NCBI RefSeq assembly: GCF_020667845.1
Contig: NZ_JAFMPQ010000033.1
Span: 1-60,129, forward strand
Direction: 5' to 3'
Length of the DNA: 60,129 bases
Source of the DNA: Cognatishimia sp. F0-27
Lineage (GTDB): Bacteria; Pseudomonadota; Alphaproteobacteria; Rhodobacterales; Rhodobacteraceae
In this document: in pieces, positions 1 to 8,145 of the stretch
Layout of the letters: each line of letters opens with the position of its first letter
Position numbering within the stretch: position 1 is the first letter of the stretch
Made by a program: the position numbers and the translations under genes
The notes under the pieces: model-generated
What the model saw: the letters and a program-made list of their open reading frames with translations, nothing else
Databases searched by the model: none
What the model was told of the DNA's origin: nothing

Positions 1-7
1 CCCGCAC

Positions 8-35
8 CCCCCGGGATATTTCCGGCCCAAAGAAG
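8..35 (+). repeat. Dispersed intergenic motif, copy 1
   Basis: This spacer motif reads CCCCGGGATATTT, two variable bases, then GGCCCAAAGAA. Nearly the same string occurs at 27593-27619, where it follows a GC-rich hairpin. Here the left part of any hairpin would lie outside the window. It sits about 40 bases before the phbB start. It could be the end of an upstream intergenic element or part of a promoter or leader; its role is unknown. Confidence 0.5.
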
Positions 36-75
36 GCCTGGAGCCCGGCACATCTTTCAAACGGAGGAAGACCTC

Positions 76-798
76 ATGGGACGAGTTGCTCTAGTGACCG
101 GCGGCAGCCGCGGTATTGGTGAAGCCATTTCGAAAGCCTTGAAGGCAGAAGGCTACGATGTTGCCGCGACCTATGCTGGCAATGACGAGAAGGCCGCGGC
201 CTTCACGGAGGCCACAGGCATCAAGACATACAAGTGGAACGTCGCCGATTACGAAGCCTCGGCCGCGGGTATCGCGCAGGTGGAGGCGGATCTCGGTCCG
301 ATCGATGTGGTGGTGGCCAATGCGGGCATCACACGCGATGCGCCCTTCCACAAGATGACCCCTGAACAGTGGAAAGAGGTGATCGACACGAACCTGACCG
401 GCGTGTTCAACACGGTGCACCCGGTTTGGCCGGGCATGCGCGAGCGCAAGTTCGGGCGGATCATCGTGATCTCGTCGATCAATGGTCAGAAAGGCCAGTT
501 CGCGCAGGTGAACTACGCTGCGACCAAGGCGGGCGATCTCGGGATCGTCAAGTCGCTTGCACAAGAAGGCGCGCGGGCAGGCATCACGGCCAATGCCATC
601 TGCCCGGGGTATATCGCGACCGAAATGGTCATGGCGATCCCGGAAAAAGTGCGTGACAGCATTGTTGCGGGCATCCCGGCGGGCCGTCTTGGGGAACCTG
701 AGGAGATTGCACGATGCGTGACGTTCCTCGCGTCTGACGATGCCGGGTTCATCAACGGGTCGACAATCTCGGCCAACGGTGCGCAGTTCTTCGTGTAA
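76..798 (+). CDS. phbB: Acetoacetyl-CoA reductase (PhaB/PhbB)
   Basis: This 240-residue short-chain dehydrogenase reduces acetoacetyl-CoA to (R)-3-hydroxybutyryl-CoA with NADPH in the cytoplasm, the second step of polyhydroxybutyrate synthesis. The N-terminal nucleotide-binding motif TGGSRGIG is at about residues 8-15, NAG at about 82-84, and the catalytic Ser and YxxxK appear in ISSINGQKGQ and NYAATKAG. Length and the C-terminal NGAQFFV-like end fit PhbB better than FabG. GGAGGA at 62-67 supports the start. The usual partner phbA would lie upstream, outside the window. A strong terminator follows. Confidence 0.93.
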   Translation: MGRVALVTGGSRGIGEAISKALKAEGYDVAATYAGNDEKAAAFTEATGIKTYKWNVADYEASAAGIAQVEADLGPIDVVVANAGITRDAPFHKMTPEQWKEVIDTNLTGVFNTVHPVWPGMRERKFGRIIVISSINGQKGQFAQVNYAATKAGDLGIVKSLAQEGARAGITANAICPGYIATEMVMAIPEKVRDSIVAGIPAGRLGEPEEIARCVTFLASDDAGFINGSTISANGAQFFV

Positions 799-844
799 GT
801 GCGGCGCGCCTCTTTGGCACGCACGACATGTGGTGATCAAAAAA

Positions 845-877
845 GACCCCGGTGCTTGCACCGGGGTCTCTTGTTTT
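845..877 (+). terminator. Rho-independent terminator after phbB
   Basis: A perfect 10-bp stem GACCCCGGTG/CACCGGGGTC with a four-base loop CTTG (845-868) is followed by a T-rich stretch ending TTTT at 877. It lies 47 bases after the phbB stop and is well placed to end that transcript. Confidence 0.88.
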
Positions 878-1042
878 CCGGCACTATGCTCAAGAAGCGC
901 GTTACCGGTCAGGTCACGCTGCCGGAGCGTCAGGCGTCCTGTGGGCACCATCCGTTCGGGAGCGTGGCCGCGTGCCGAGATCGTCGGGATCGGAGGAAGG
1001 TCAAGGCAACCTTAACCATATCACATCCTGCCGACCCTGCGG

Positions 1043-1156
1043 TCAGCGGGCGCGGGGGAAAACGTAGCGCCAGAATTCGGCGATCATGGCGCCGCGTGCG
1101 TCATGCGCCTTGCGAAATGCTTCACGATGGCGGGTATCTTGAGGGGCTTCAAACAT
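1043..1156 (-). CDS. Small protein of unknown function, divergent from LysR
   Basis: A 37-residue ORF begins MFEAPQDTRHREAF and ends with Arg-rich FPRAR. AAGGA lies about eight bases upstream of the ATG. The pattern of basic residues around HREAFRKAHDARG resembles the very short Arg-rich proteins common in Rhodobacterales, but I cannot name a family with certainty. It is transcribed away from the LysR-type gene, with a 116-base gap between the two starts, the classic arrangement for a LysR target. It could be a chance ORF; the ribosome binding site and arrangement are the reasons for listing it. The rest of 799-1272 holds only the phbB terminator and no other convincing gene. Confidence 0.5.
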   Translation of the reverse strand: MFEAPQDTRHREAFRKAHDARGAMIAEFWRYVFPRAR

Positions 1157-1272
1157 GGTGCAATCCTTATCCGTGTGGGCTGGGTGCTTTCGATGTCTGA
1201 GATATGGCGGTTTCCGGGCCCTGCGACAAACGAGACTTTCCAAAGCGCCAGATTAGTTTTATTGAACTGACT

Positions 1273-2217
1273 ATGGTTGATCGACTTCCACCGCTCAAGG
1301 CGCTGCGCGCGTTCGAGGCTGCCGCGCGGCACATGTCCTTTGCCAAGGCAGCCGAGGAGCTGTTCGTCACGCCTGCCGCGCTCTCCTTTCAGATCAAGAA
1401 CCTTGAGGAGCACCTTGGTCAGCCGCTCTTCCGGCGTTTGAACCGCGCGGTGGAGCTGACCGAAGCGGGGCGTGCTCTTGCGCCGGGCGCATCGGACGGG
1501 TTCGAGACGCTTGCCGCGGCGTGGCGCGCGGTGCAGCGCTTGCAGGACAACCGCACGCTGGTTGTCACGGCCGGGCCGGCCTTCACGGCGAAGTGGCTGG
1601 CACCGCGCCTTTTCGGTTTTGCCGCGTCCCATCCCGAAATCGAACTGCGGTTCACGGCGACCTTGCGGCAACTCGATCTGGACCGCGATGAGGTGGATGT
1701 GGCGATCCGGTATGGCTATGGTCTGGACGAGGGGCTGCATTCTGAACACTTGATGGAGGAGGCCATCCTGCCGGTCATGCACCCGGAGCTTGTCGCGCGC
1801 TATCCGACGGTGGAGGCGCTTCTTGATGCGCCGCTGCTGCACGACGAGTCGGTGGATTTCCTCGATCCGCCCGCAGATTGGAGTGCATGGTTCAAAGCCA
1901 ACGGGATCAAGCGCGCGCCGCAGAGCGCCGCCCATTTCAGCCAGGCGGACCACGCGCTCGATGCAGCCCTCGCGGGCGCCGGCGTGGTGCTGACGCGCAC
2001 GTCGCTTGCGGCCCAGTATCTTGCCAGTGGTCAACTCGAGGCGCCGTTTGACGTGGGGCTGACAACCCGCGCCCGGTTTCGTTTCATCCGGAGCGCTTCG
2101 AGTGTTGTCCGTCCGCAAGTGGTTGCGTTTCACGACTGGCTGATGGCCGAGATCGGAAAGATCCCGGATGGGCTGGAAGGCCGGACCCTTGTTGATGTCG
2201 AAACGCTTCGAGACTGA
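1273..2217 (+). CDS. LysR-family transcriptional regulator (GcvA-like)
   Basis: A 314-residue LysR-type regulator. The N-terminal helix-turn-helix domain covers roughly residues 5-65 and includes LRAFEAAARHMSFAKAAEEL and the PAALSFQIKNLE recognition segment. The rest is a periplasmic-binding-protein-like effector domain. The PPLKALRAFEAAARH start and overall pattern match the GcvA/AmpR-type subgroup. The ATG at 1273 was chosen because family members begin a few residues before PLKALRAF; an in-frame ATG at 1204 would add 23 atypical residues. The neighbouring small divergent gene (1043-1156) is a candidate target. Confidence 0.9.
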   Translation: MVDRLPPLKALRAFEAAARHMSFAKAAEELFVTPAALSFQIKNLEEHLGQPLFRRLNRAVELTEAGRALAPGASDGFETLAAAWRAVQRLQDNRTLVVTAGPAFTAKWLAPRLFGFAASHPEIELRFTATLRQLDLDRDEVDVAIRYGYGLDEGLHSEHLMEEAILPVMHPELVARYPTVEALLDAPLLHDESVDFLDPPADWSAWFKANGIKRAPQSAAHFSQADHALDAALAGAGVVLTRTSLAAQYLASGQLEAPFDVGLTTRARFRFIRSASSVVRPQVVAFHDWLMAEIGKIPDGLEGRTLVDVETLRD

Positions 2218-2332
2218 GGTTTCAGCGGTGCACGATAGCAGGCCGAGAACTCGGGGTCTGGTGTTGCGGGGATGAGAACCGCCAAGCCGAACGCGCCTGA
2301 GGCAGCATTGGCACGGCGCTATGGCTGAAAAA

Positions 2333-2362
2333 GGCTCCGGTGACAGAAGGTCACCGTGAGCC
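2333..2362. terminator. Possible terminator hairpin after the LysR gene
   Basis: An inverted repeat GGCTCCGGTGAC / GGTCACCGTGAGCC forms a long, slightly bulged stem. No T run follows on either strand, so intrinsic termination is uncertain. It lies between the LysR gene (ends 2217) and the convergent DUF465 gene (ends 2488). Confidence 0.4.
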
Positions 2363-2487
2363 GGGATACTCTAACGCTTGTATATCGGACCCATGACGCC
2401 TGGTGACCAGGCGGAGGCCAACAACCGTGCGATCCATGCGCACGGATGGGGGCGCAGAACCGGCGCCACCCTTTTTCGCATTGTGTC

Positions 2488-2664
2488 TTAGTGGACCGCC
2501 TGCGTTTCCAGACGCGCGATCTCTTCTTTCAGACGCAGCTTTTGTTTTTTCAGTTCTGCGACGCGCAGGTCGTCAATACCGGGTGACCGTTGGGCTTCCT
2601 CAACTTGACCGGAGAGCATGTGATGCTTCTTCTTCAGTTCCTGCAAGTGCGAACTCAAGCTCAT
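2488..2664 (-). CDS. DUF465 / YdcH-family small coiled-coil protein
   Basis: A 58-residue protein starting MSLSSHLQELKKKHH. It is rich in Lys and Glu and is predicted to be almost entirely helical (QELKKKHHMLSGQVEEA, then VAELKKQKLRLKEEIARLE), the hallmark of the DUF465/YdcH family of tiny cytoplasmic helical-hairpin proteins. The start at 2664 is set by AAGGAGGACG just upstream; an ATG at 2736 would add unrelated residues. Function is not established for the family. Confidence 0.87.
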   Translation of the reverse strand: MSLSSHLQELKKKHHMLSGQVEEAQRSPGIDDLRVAELKKQKLRLKEEIARLETQAVH

Positions 2665-2781
2665 AGTCGTCCTCCTTGTTGGGTATGGAGTTTCAGTCCA
2701 GCATATCGCCGCACACAAGTCACGCCGCAGGTGCACAATGGATGCGCAATTATTCGTAGAATTCGTCGTAATGCTGCAGAC

Positions 2782-3555
2782 TCACTCTGACATGGGCAAG
2801 GACGCGCCGTCTCGCAGCACAGCGCGGATCGCGTCGGTATAGGCTTCGCGATCTCCGGCATGCGTGGTTCCCTTATGCAGCACGAGGGCAGGCCGGTAGC
2901 GAAACGGGCTGCGCCCACCCTTGCGGGCGCTCATCAAGACCAGCCTCGGGGCGCGGCCCTCGCGTGGGAGAAGCGGGAGGAGCGTGAGCGCGCCGAGATG
3001 ATTGTCCATTGCCGTGATCAATTCCGGGAGCCGTTCCGCGCGCAGGATCACATGGCACGCGCCGCCGGGCTTGAGGCGTTTTGCGGCACAGCGCACCCAG
3101 TCTTCCAAGGGGGTCTCTCCGGCGCGGCCCGTCCCGCGTCCCGTGTCCTCGGCTTGCTTGCCGCGCGCCGCGTCGAAATAGGGCGGGTTGGCGATCACGT
3201 GATCCACGCTGATCTGGCGCAAGGCCTTTGGCGGATCGCTGACGGTTCCCTCATAGATGTCCCCCGACAGAGCATTGAGTGCAAGATTGCGGCGCGCGAG
3301 GGCCGCATAGGCCGGTTGCAGTTCGAGCCCGACAAGGGCGAGCCCCTCGACCCGGGTTGCCAGACAGCACAAGGCTGGAGCCGCGCCGCAGCCGAGATCC
3401 AGCACGCTCTGACCCGGGCGCGCAGAAACCGACGCGGCCAGCAGCACGGGATCCACCCCTGCCCGATAGCCAACACGGGGTTGCAAAAGCGTGACGCGCC
3501 CGCCGAGAAAGGAGTCGCGCGTCAGCGCGGCGTCGTCGAACGCGTCAGCCTTCAA
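2782..3555 (-). CDS. tRNA1(Val) (adenine37-N6)-methyltransferase-like protein
   Basis: A class I SAM-dependent methyltransferase of the TrmN6/YfiC group. It has the SAM-binding motif VLDLGCGAAPALC and the N6-adenine motif ANPPYF, followed by a RLKPGGACHVILR strand. Family members start near FDDAALTRDSFLGG, so I place the start at a TTG at 3555 (257 residues), overlapping the end of the DUF2007 gene by 11 bases. An ATG at 3603 would give 273 residues but lies deep in the upstream gene. The substrate is inferred from family, and the start is uncertain. Confidence 0.8.
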   Translation of the reverse strand: MKADAFDDAALTRDSFLGGRVTLLQPRVGYRAGVDPVLLAASVSARPGQSVLDLGCGAAPALCCLATRVEGLALVGLELQPAYAALARRNLALNALSGDIYEGTVSDPPKALRQISVDHVIANPPYFDAARGKQAEDTGRGTGRAGETPLEDWVRCAAKRLKPGGACHVILRAERLPELITAMDNHLGALTLLPLLPREGRAPRLVLMSARKGGRSPFRYRPALVLHKGTTHAGDREAYTDAIRAVLRDGASLPMSE

Positions 3556-3760
3556 AGCGCACGCCGTTGTCGTGCAATACCCGCCTCGCTGCGGCCAGCT
3601 CATCGGAGCGCACCATCAGGCGGCGCGGCAATATGCCGATCGACCCTTCAAGGACGCTCATATTTACGTCCAGCTCGAAGCTGTCTATACCCGCATCGTC
3701 CAGAAGGGTTCTGGCCAGTGGGATCAGGGTGATGTCATTGGTGCGCAAAAGCTCTTCCAT
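3545..3760 (-). CDS. DUF2007 domain protein
   Basis: A 71-residue protein starting MEELLRTNDITLIPLA. The pattern (a start such as LLRTNDITLI, then ARTLLDDAGID, and a C-terminal RRVLHDNG segment) matches the DUF2007 putative signal-transducing domain, a small ferredoxin-like fold of unknown function. It is directly upstream of, and overlaps, the TrmN6-like methyltransferase, so the two are probably translated from one message. It is divergent from the polyprenyl synthase gene 54 bases away. Confidence 0.85.
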   Translation of the reverse strand: MEELLRTNDITLIPLARTLLDDAGIDSFELDVNMSVLEGSIGILPRRLMVRSDELAAARRVLHDNGVRFEG

Positions 3761-3814
3761 GACGGGGATTTAAGGACAAGGCCGCGCGAATGTCGAGCCT
3801 TGCACGGGAGTGTG

Positions 3815-4813
3815 ATGAGTTTGGACACAATGTGTGAAAAACCGCATGAACGTCTGGCGCGTCTTCTGGCGGATGAGCTGGTGGCCGTGAACGGGTTGAT
3901 TCGGGAGCGTATGGCGTCCGAACATGCGCCGCGGATCCCCGAAGTGACCGCCCATCTTGTGGAAGCCGGGGGCAAACGGTTGCGCCCGCTGCTGACACTC
4001 GCATCCGCGCGGCTCTGTGGCTATGACGGGCCATATCATGTGCATTTGGCCGCGACGGTGGAGTTCATTCACACCGCGACGCTGCTGCATGACGATGTGG
4101 TCGACGAGAGCAGCAAGCGCCGCGGAAGACCAACCGCCAATCTTTTGTGGGACAACAAGTCGTCAGTGCTGGTGGGGGATTACCTCTTTGCACGGTCCTT
4201 TCAGCTGATGACCGAGACAGGCAATCTCCGGGTGTTGCGAATCCTCTCGGATGCCGCTGCGACCATCGCCGAGGGCGAAGTGCTCCAGATGACCGCCGCA
4301 CAGGATCTGTCCACCACCGAGGCGACCTATCTCCAGGTGGTCCGCGGCAAGACCGCAGCGCTCTTCTCCGCAGCCACTGAGGTGGGCGGCGTGATCGCCG
4401 ACAGGCCTGAGGCGGAGATCCGGGCTTTGTTTGACTATGGGGATGCGCTGGGCATCGCGTTTCAGATTGTTGACGACCTGCTTGACTATGGCGGCTCCGA
4501 CGCCACGGGCAAGAATATCGGGGATGATTTCCGGGAGCGCAAACTGACCCTGCCGGTTATCAAGGCCGTGGCGGCGGCGGATGACGACGAGCGGACCTTC
4601 TGGGACCGGACGATTGCCAGAGGCAAGCAGCAGGAGGGCGATCTCGACCATGCCCTTACGCTGCTTCGGGCGCACGGGGCGCTGGAGCAAACGCGCGTGG
4701 AGGCACTGGAGTGGGTGTCGCGGGCCAAGGCCGCCATGGGCGCATTGCCGGAAAGCGAGATGCGGGACCTGTTGGTGGATCTGGCGGATTACGTGGTCGA
4801 GCGCGTCAACTGA
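3815..4813 (+). CDS. ispB: Polyprenyl (octaprenyl/decaprenyl) diphosphate synthase
   Basis: A 332-residue trans-prenyltransferase that elongates isoprenoid diphosphates to make the ubiquinone side chain. Both aspartate-rich motifs are present: DDVVD in LLHDDVVDESSKRRG and DDLLD in QIVDDLLDYGG. GGKRLRP precedes the first. The start at 3815 follows GGGAG and fits the family; an open frame continues upstream but runs through the divergent gene. In Rhodobacterales the product is usually the C50 chain of ubiquinone-10, which is an inference here. It converges on ispE, so two isoprenoid genes face each other. Confidence 0.92.
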   Translation: MSLDTMCEKPHERLARLLADELVAVNGLIRERMASEHAPRIPEVTAHLVEAGGKRLRPLLTLASARLCGYDGPYHVHLAATVEFIHTATLLHDDVVDESSKRRGRPTANLLWDNKSSVLVGDYLFARSFQLMTETGNLRVLRILSDAAATIAEGEVLQMTAAQDLSTTEATYLQVVRGKTAALFSAATEVGGVIADRPEAEIRALFDYGDALGIAFQIVDDLLDYGGSDATGKNIGDDFRERKLTLPVIKAVAAADDDERTFWDRTIARGKQQEGDLDHALTLLRAHGALEQTRVEALEWVSRAKAAMGALPESEMRDLLVDLADYVVERVN

Positions 4814-4883
4814 GTCCGTTTGGCGGGTTTGGCGGCGTCGACCCGCCGGACGACGCATCTGCCAGCCGGTTTCACCGCTGCCA

Positions 4884-5702
4884 TCAATGCAATATGCAGG
4901 CCGTCACCCACCAATCCGGGTGTGCATGACTGAGCGCGGAGGCGGCGGCATCTGCATCCCGCTTTGCATCACACAAGGCGACGCAAGTGGCCCCGGACCC
5001 CGACATGCGCACAAGCCGGGTCTGGGGCAGGGCGCGCAGGGCGTGCAGCACATCGGCAATCACGGGCGCGCCTGCGATCGCCGGGCGCTCAAGGTCGTTG
5101 CGCTGCACCTGCAACCAGTCGAGCCAATCCGCGCGGTCGGTCGTGCGCGGGAAGGGGTCCATGGCCGCATTGGTTTTCACGGCGAGGCGGCGAAACACCT
5201 CCGGGGTCGACACGGCCACGCAGGGATTCACCAGCACAGCAGGAAAGCTGGGCAGGGGAATGGGCGTCACCGCCTCGCCGATCCCGTGCATGTGGGCCCC
5301 GCGCGCCAGCATGCAAACCGGCACGTCTGCGCCGAGTTGCGCCGGGTCCATGGAGGGAGGCGCATCGCAAAGCTGCGCCATGGCCCGCAGCGTTGCCGCT
5401 GCATCCGACGATCCACCGCCGATCCCGGCCGAGGCAGGCAGGTGTTTGTCCAGCGTGATCGCCACGGGAGCGTCGAACGCGTCGGCAGCACGCCAGCACA
5501 GGTTGTCGGGCGTGGCCGGGATACCAGCCGCCATCGGGCCGGTGATCGCGAGGGTTGTCCGGGCCGCGCGCGCCACGGTGATCGTGTCGCCCACATCCGC
5601 GAAGGCGACAAGGCTGTCGAGCAGGTGATAGCCGTCTGCCCGTTGTCCGGTCACATGCAGCGCGAGATTGATCTTGGCCGGTGCAAAGGCCTCAGCCTTC
5701 AT
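4884..5702 (-). CDS. ispE: 4-diphosphocytidyl-2-C-methyl-D-erythritol kinase (IspE)
   Basis: A GHMP-family kinase of the MEP isoprenoid pathway that phosphorylates CDP-methylerythritol. It has the N-terminal APAKINLALHVTGQRADGYH motif typical of IspE and the glycine-rich ATP loop PASAGIGGGSSDAAA. Length is 272 residues from the ATG at 5702; ATGs at 5705 and 5726 are alternatives. The start overlaps the end of the upstream TPR gene by 11 bases, so translational coupling is likely. It supplies the pathway that feeds the convergent polyprenyl synthase. Confidence 0.93.
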   Translation of the reverse strand: MKAEAFAPAKINLALHVTGQRADGYHLLDSLVAFADVGDTITVARAARTTLAITGPMAAGIPATPDNLCWRAADAFDAPVAITLDKHLPASAGIGGGSSDAAATLRAMAQLCDAPPSMDPAQLGADVPVCMLARGAHMHGIGEAVTPIPLPSFPAVLVNPCVAVSTPEVFRRLAVKTNAAMDPFPRTTDRADWLDWLQVQRNDLERPAIAGAPVIADVLHALRALPQTRLVRMSGSGATCVALCDAKRDADAAASALSHAHPDWWVTACILH

Positions 5703-7527
5703 CATCCGCGCCGTCTTGTGCGACACCCGCGGCTCTCAGCGGTGGGGCGCCTTCTTCTGCGAGCACCTGGTCCAGCCCGACCTCGAGCTTGCGCCGGATG
5801 CGGTCCGGATCGGCTTCTTCGGCGGCGTTCTCCCAATCCACGAAGCTGAGGGCGCGTTTCCACTGGAATTCGGCCTCCAGCTTGCGGCCCACGGCCCAGT
5901 AAACATCGCCAAGATGGTCGTTGACGATCGGATCGATCGGCATCAGCTCGGCGGCGCGCTCCATGTGCCCCACCGCTTCGTCGTAGCGGCCGAGCCGGTA
6001 GAGCACCCAGCCAAGGCTGTCCACGATATAGCCGGAATTGGGCCGCGCCGCGACCGCGCGCTCGATCATCTCGAGCGCCTCGTCGAGCTTGATCTGTTTT
6101 TCGACCAGCGAATAGCCGAGATAGTTGAGCACCTGTGGCTGGTTCGGGTTCAGCGCAAGCGCGGCGCGGAAATCGGCCTCCGCTTCCGGCCACATGTCGC
6201 GCCGTTCATAGGTGATGCCGCGGGCATAGTGCAAAAACCATTCGCGCTCGGTGATTTCGTCGAACAGGCCCATGGCGGTGGTGTAGGCGTCGGTCGCCTG
6301 GGCGTAGCGTTCATCCTGACGCAGGAAATCGGCCAGTGTCGAATGCACGATCGGCAAATCGCCGTGGCTTTCGGTCAGCCCTTGCAACACCGCGATGGCT
6401 TCATCCATCTGGTCCTGCTGGCGAAAGGCTTCCGCGCGGCCAAGCTCGGCGGCGTGATAGGCTTCGGAATCTTCGGGCACCTCCGCATAGGTGGCGACAG
6501 CGAGCGCATATTGCTCCATCTCGTCGAGCAGTTCGGCGGTGAGCAAGAGCGCATCCACATGATCGGGGCGCAGGTATTGCGCGAGCCGCGCATGGATCAG
6601 GGTCAGGTCGTCATTGTCCTCGCTCGAAAGCGCGCCAGCCAGCGAATAGAACACCTCCGCGATGCCGTCGCGGGCCGAGCGGACGTGGCTGAACGGCACC
6701 GTCTCTCCGGCTTCAAGGGCGGTCTGGAGCTGTGTCAGACCTGGGTCGAGAGCCCCGCCAAAAGCCGTGTCGATCAGCACAAGCGCGTCCTGGTTGCGAT
6801 CAAGCTGGCTCAGGATTTCAGCCTGCGCCATGATCCCGCGGCGGGTGCGGCTCATCCCGCCGGCGTCGCCTTCAAAGGTGCCGGCTGCGCTTTCGAAATC
6901 GCCAACGGATGCGAGGGCCATGGCCTTGTGATAGCGGGCAAAAGCGCCGAGCCCTTGCAGGCCTGCGACTTCGTCGAAACTCACAAGTGCGGAGGTCATG
7001 TCGCCCATTCCAAGCTGGGCCCAGGCTTTGATCAGCCCGTCGGCGAGCGGTCCTGCGCCGCGCTGCTCGTTGATCGCGCCGATGACGGCTTCGTAATTCT
7101 CGTTCCGCGTGTCACGGGCGATGAGGGCCATCTGGGCGAGCTGGCTGCGATAGCCTTCGGCGATAAGCTTGTCGGCAATGCCTGCCGCGCGGTCGAGATC
7201 GCCGAGCGAGACATTGGCGAGCACCGCACGTTCGAGGATTTGCGGGTTCTCGGGATCGTAGAGCACAGCCCGGCCATAATACTCTGCGGCGGCCTTGAAA
7301 TCCCCCGCAAAGCTGGCCTGACGCGCGGCAAGGTAATCACCGGCGACGCCATTGGCATGAAGCGGGGCCGCTGCAAGGACGGTGCCGCAAAACAGGACGG
7401 CGGCGAGGGCATGGCGGGCAATCCCGCTGATCGACCCGATCCGCGCGCGATTGTTCTGTGCAAAGTGGTGCCCGTCCGCTTTCGCGTGGGCCGCGTTCTG
7501 CGCCTGTGTCACCTGAACCATCGCCAT
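5692..7527 (-). CDS. Exported tetratricopeptide-repeat protein
   Basis: A 611-residue protein with an N-terminal hydrophobic segment (about residues 40-58, ending AAAPLHANG) that looks like a signal peptide preceded by an unusually long basic N-terminus. The rest is helical repeats; the clearest TPR units are in the C-terminal third, for example AEADFRAALALNPNQPQ and EALEMIERAVAARPNS followed by VDSLGWVLYRLGRYDEA. TPRs mediate protein-protein contacts; a periplasmic or outer-membrane-associated scaffold is inferred. Starts at 7527 or 7521 are possible. It lies upstream of and overlaps ispE, a gene order common in Rhodobacterales. Confidence 0.85.
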   Translation of the reverse strand: MAMVQVTQAQNAAHAKADGHHFAQNNRARIGSISGIARHALAAVLFCGTVLAAAPLHANGVAGDYLAARQASFAGDFKAAAEYYGRAVLYDPENPQILERAVLANVSLGDLDRAAGIADKLIAEGYRSQLAQMALIARDTRNENYEAVIGAINEQRGAGPLADGLIKAWAQLGMGDMTSALVSFDEVAGLQGLGAFARYHKAMALASVGDFESAAGTFEGDAGGMSRTRRGIMAQAEILSQLDRNQDALVLIDTAFGGALDPGLTQLQTALEAGETVPFSHVRSARDGIAEVFYSLAGALSSEDNDDLTLIHARLAQYLRPDHVDALLLTAELLDEMEQYALAVATYAEVPEDSEAYHAAELGRAEAFRQQDQMDEAIAVLQGLTESHGDLPIVHSTLADFLRQDERYAQATDAYTTAMGLFDEITEREWFLHYARGITYERRDMWPEAEADFRAALALNPNQPQVLNYLGYSLVEKQIKLDEALEMIERAVAARPNSGYIVDSLGWVLYRLGRYDEAVGHMERAAELMPIDPIVNDHLGDVYWAVGRKLEAEFQWKRALSFVDWENAAEEADPDRIRRKLEVGLDQVLAEEGAPPLRAAGVAQDGADDEG

Positions 7528-7642
7528 CGGTCTGCCTCAATTGTTGCGGCGCGGCCAAAATCGCCGCGACTGACCGAATCCTAGAGCGCGACCGCCAAAG
7601 TGACAATCACTCTTCGCGTCCCCGTGAAGCGCCGCGAGGGGG

Positions 7643-7936
7643 TCAGGTGGCGAGCCTGCGATACTGACGCAGCATGAAAAGCTCCCGATCCGTCAGCGGT
7701 TTCTCGAAAACCGCGCCACAGGCGCCATTCGGCGCTTGTCGCACCACCGTGCCGTGGACCCGCGTGGGGCCTGCATCAAAGCTGATTTCTGCACCAAGGG
7801 GCAGGGGCGGGGTCGAGAAAAAGCGCATACCGCTTTGGCTGATATTGACGATTTCGGCGATGACAACGGGCTCCGTCGGTGTTGTCACCTTGAGTTGCCA
7901 GGCGCTCGGAAACCGTTCTTTTCGATGTTGGAACAA
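7643..7936 (-). CDS. PilZ-domain protein (putative c-di-GMP binding)
   Basis: A 97-residue single-domain protein. It begins MFQHRKERFPSAWQLKV, where the basic RxxxR-like stretch near the N-terminus, followed by NISQSGMRFFS (the D/NxSxxG motif), is the signature of PilZ domains that bind cyclic di-GMP. The first motif is HRKER rather than a perfect RxxxR, so ligand binding is likely but not certain. It stands alone between the TPR gene and the ETF-QO gene. Confidence 0.82.
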   Translation of the reverse strand: MFQHRKERFPSAWQLKVTTPTEPVVIAEIVNISQSGMRFFSTPPLPLGAEISFDAGPTRVHGTVVRQAPNGACGAVFEKPLTDRELFMLRQYRRLAT

Positions 7937-8081
7937 AACCTTGCCTCATGTGCTCTCGCACCGCTTCCCGGTGGCGCTCTGATCGCGGACGAAAACCGGC
8001 AGAGCGATGCGCCGTTACGCCAAGCGTTGTCGCACGGCCCGGTTAAAAGCGTCTGAACGGCTTCGAGACGGCGCATGAGAA

Positions 8082-8107
8082 AAGGGCGCGGCCAAAGCCG
8101 CGCCCTT
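8082..8107 (-). terminator. Rho-independent terminator after the ETF-QO gene
   Basis: A perfect 9-bp stem GGGCGCGGC/GCCGCGCCC with a four-base loop. Read on the minus strand it is followed by TTTT, 39 bases beyond the stop of the ETF-QO gene. It also faces the PilZ gene start, separating the two transcripts. Confidence 0.85.
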
Positions 8108-8145
8108 CACACCCGTGTCACGCGCTTTCAAGCGGCAGATGCGGA

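Noticed and set aside
4822-4847. Terminator between polyprenyl synthase and ispE
   Set aside because: GGCGGGT/ACCCGCC can pair, but the loop is 12 bases and no T run follows on either side.
5668-7584. Plus-strand ORF of 638 residues
   Set aside because: It is antisense to the TPR gene and has no conserved pattern.
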